Below, piece after piece: positions 13,607 to 13,661 of a DNA stretch of 13,661 nucleotides. This DNA is from an uncultured Oscillospiraceae bacterium. Lineage in GTDB: Bacteria; Bacillota; Clostridia; Oscillospirales; Oscillospiraceae. The stretch is from positions 1 to 13,661 of the forward strand of contig CATZRD010000051.1 of the NCBI GenBank assembly GCA_958423465.1, in the 5' to 3' direction. A model generated the notes under the pieces. The model made no database searches. It saw only the letters and a program-made list of their open reading frames with translations, and had not been told where the DNA came from. Numbering within the stretch: position 1 is the first letter of the stretch; every line of letters begins with the position of its first letter. The position numbers and the translations under genes were made by a program.

Positions 13607-13661
13607 TGGAGCGGGCGACGGGGCTCGAACCCGCTACCTCCACCTTGGCAAGGTGGCGCTC
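13607..13661 (-). tRNA. tRNA-Gly (GCC), 5' end outside window
   Basis: The leftward strand shows anticodon stem CCACC/GGTGG closing TTGCCAA (anticodon GCC), T arm GCGGG-TTCGAGC-CCCGT, 3' acceptor strand CGCCCGC, discriminator T and an encoded CCA (13609-13607). The 5' acceptor strand and most of the D arm lie beyond the right edge. It is upstream of tRNA-Cys on the same strand. Confidence 0.94.

Noticed and set aside
13491..13661. tRNA genes as the attachment site of an integrated element covering the window
   Set aside because: No integrase, no direct repeat of the tRNA 3' end and no phage or plasmid gene was seen. Most of the window looks like ordinary chromosomal metabolism.

Overview
The window looks like a chromosomal accessory-carbohydrate region of a high-GC Gram-positive Clostridia species, probably a gut Oscillospiraceae (Flavonifractor/Lawsonibacter-like). 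This is an inference from high GC, strong GGAGG-type ribosome binding sites, a lipoprotein-type solute-binding protein, TTCG-loop terminators and Clostridia-like protein motifs. No marker gene in the window fixes the taxon.

Layout. Positions 1-6943 hold a leftward operon of six genes. In transcription order they are a large Opp/Dpp-type substrate-binding lipoprotein (6943-4853), two permeases (4721-3723 and about 3717-2575), two ATPases (about 2561-1515 and 1510-539), and an AraC-type regulator (535 to beyond the left edge). Apart from the gap after the binding-protein gene, these genes touch or overlap. That one gap carries three consecutive perfect inverted repeats. A roughly 380-base A/T-richer leader (6944-7323) lies upstream of the operon. 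A separate leftward gene (8001-7324) encodes a member of a poorly characterised, Vps62-like family rich in His and acidic residues.

From a divergent promoter region (about 8002-8183) a rightward three-gene operon reads away: a GH116-family beta-glycosidase (8184-10832), a Cys-type sulfatase (10891-12237) and an unusual glycerophosphodiesterase-like protein (12278-12934). None of the three has a visible signal peptide. A strong, probably bidirectional, terminator closes this operon at 12958-12991.

Positions 13034-13661 are leftward. They hold a SAM-methyltransferase remnant with an in-frame internal deletion of its catalytic core, a TTCG-loop terminator, a complete tRNA-Cys(GCA), and a tRNA-Gly(GCC) cut by the right edge.

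Working model (inference): the Opp-type importer, controlled by the AraC regulator, brings in an oligosaccharide- or glycolipid-derived compound. The cytosolic glycosidase, sulfatase and phosphodiesterase then strip glucose-like, sulfate and glycerophosphate groups from it. This combination could be a pathway for a sulfated and/or glycerophosphorylated glycoside, and it is the most interesting candidate system here. Adjacency is the only evidence that the importer serves the catabolic operon.
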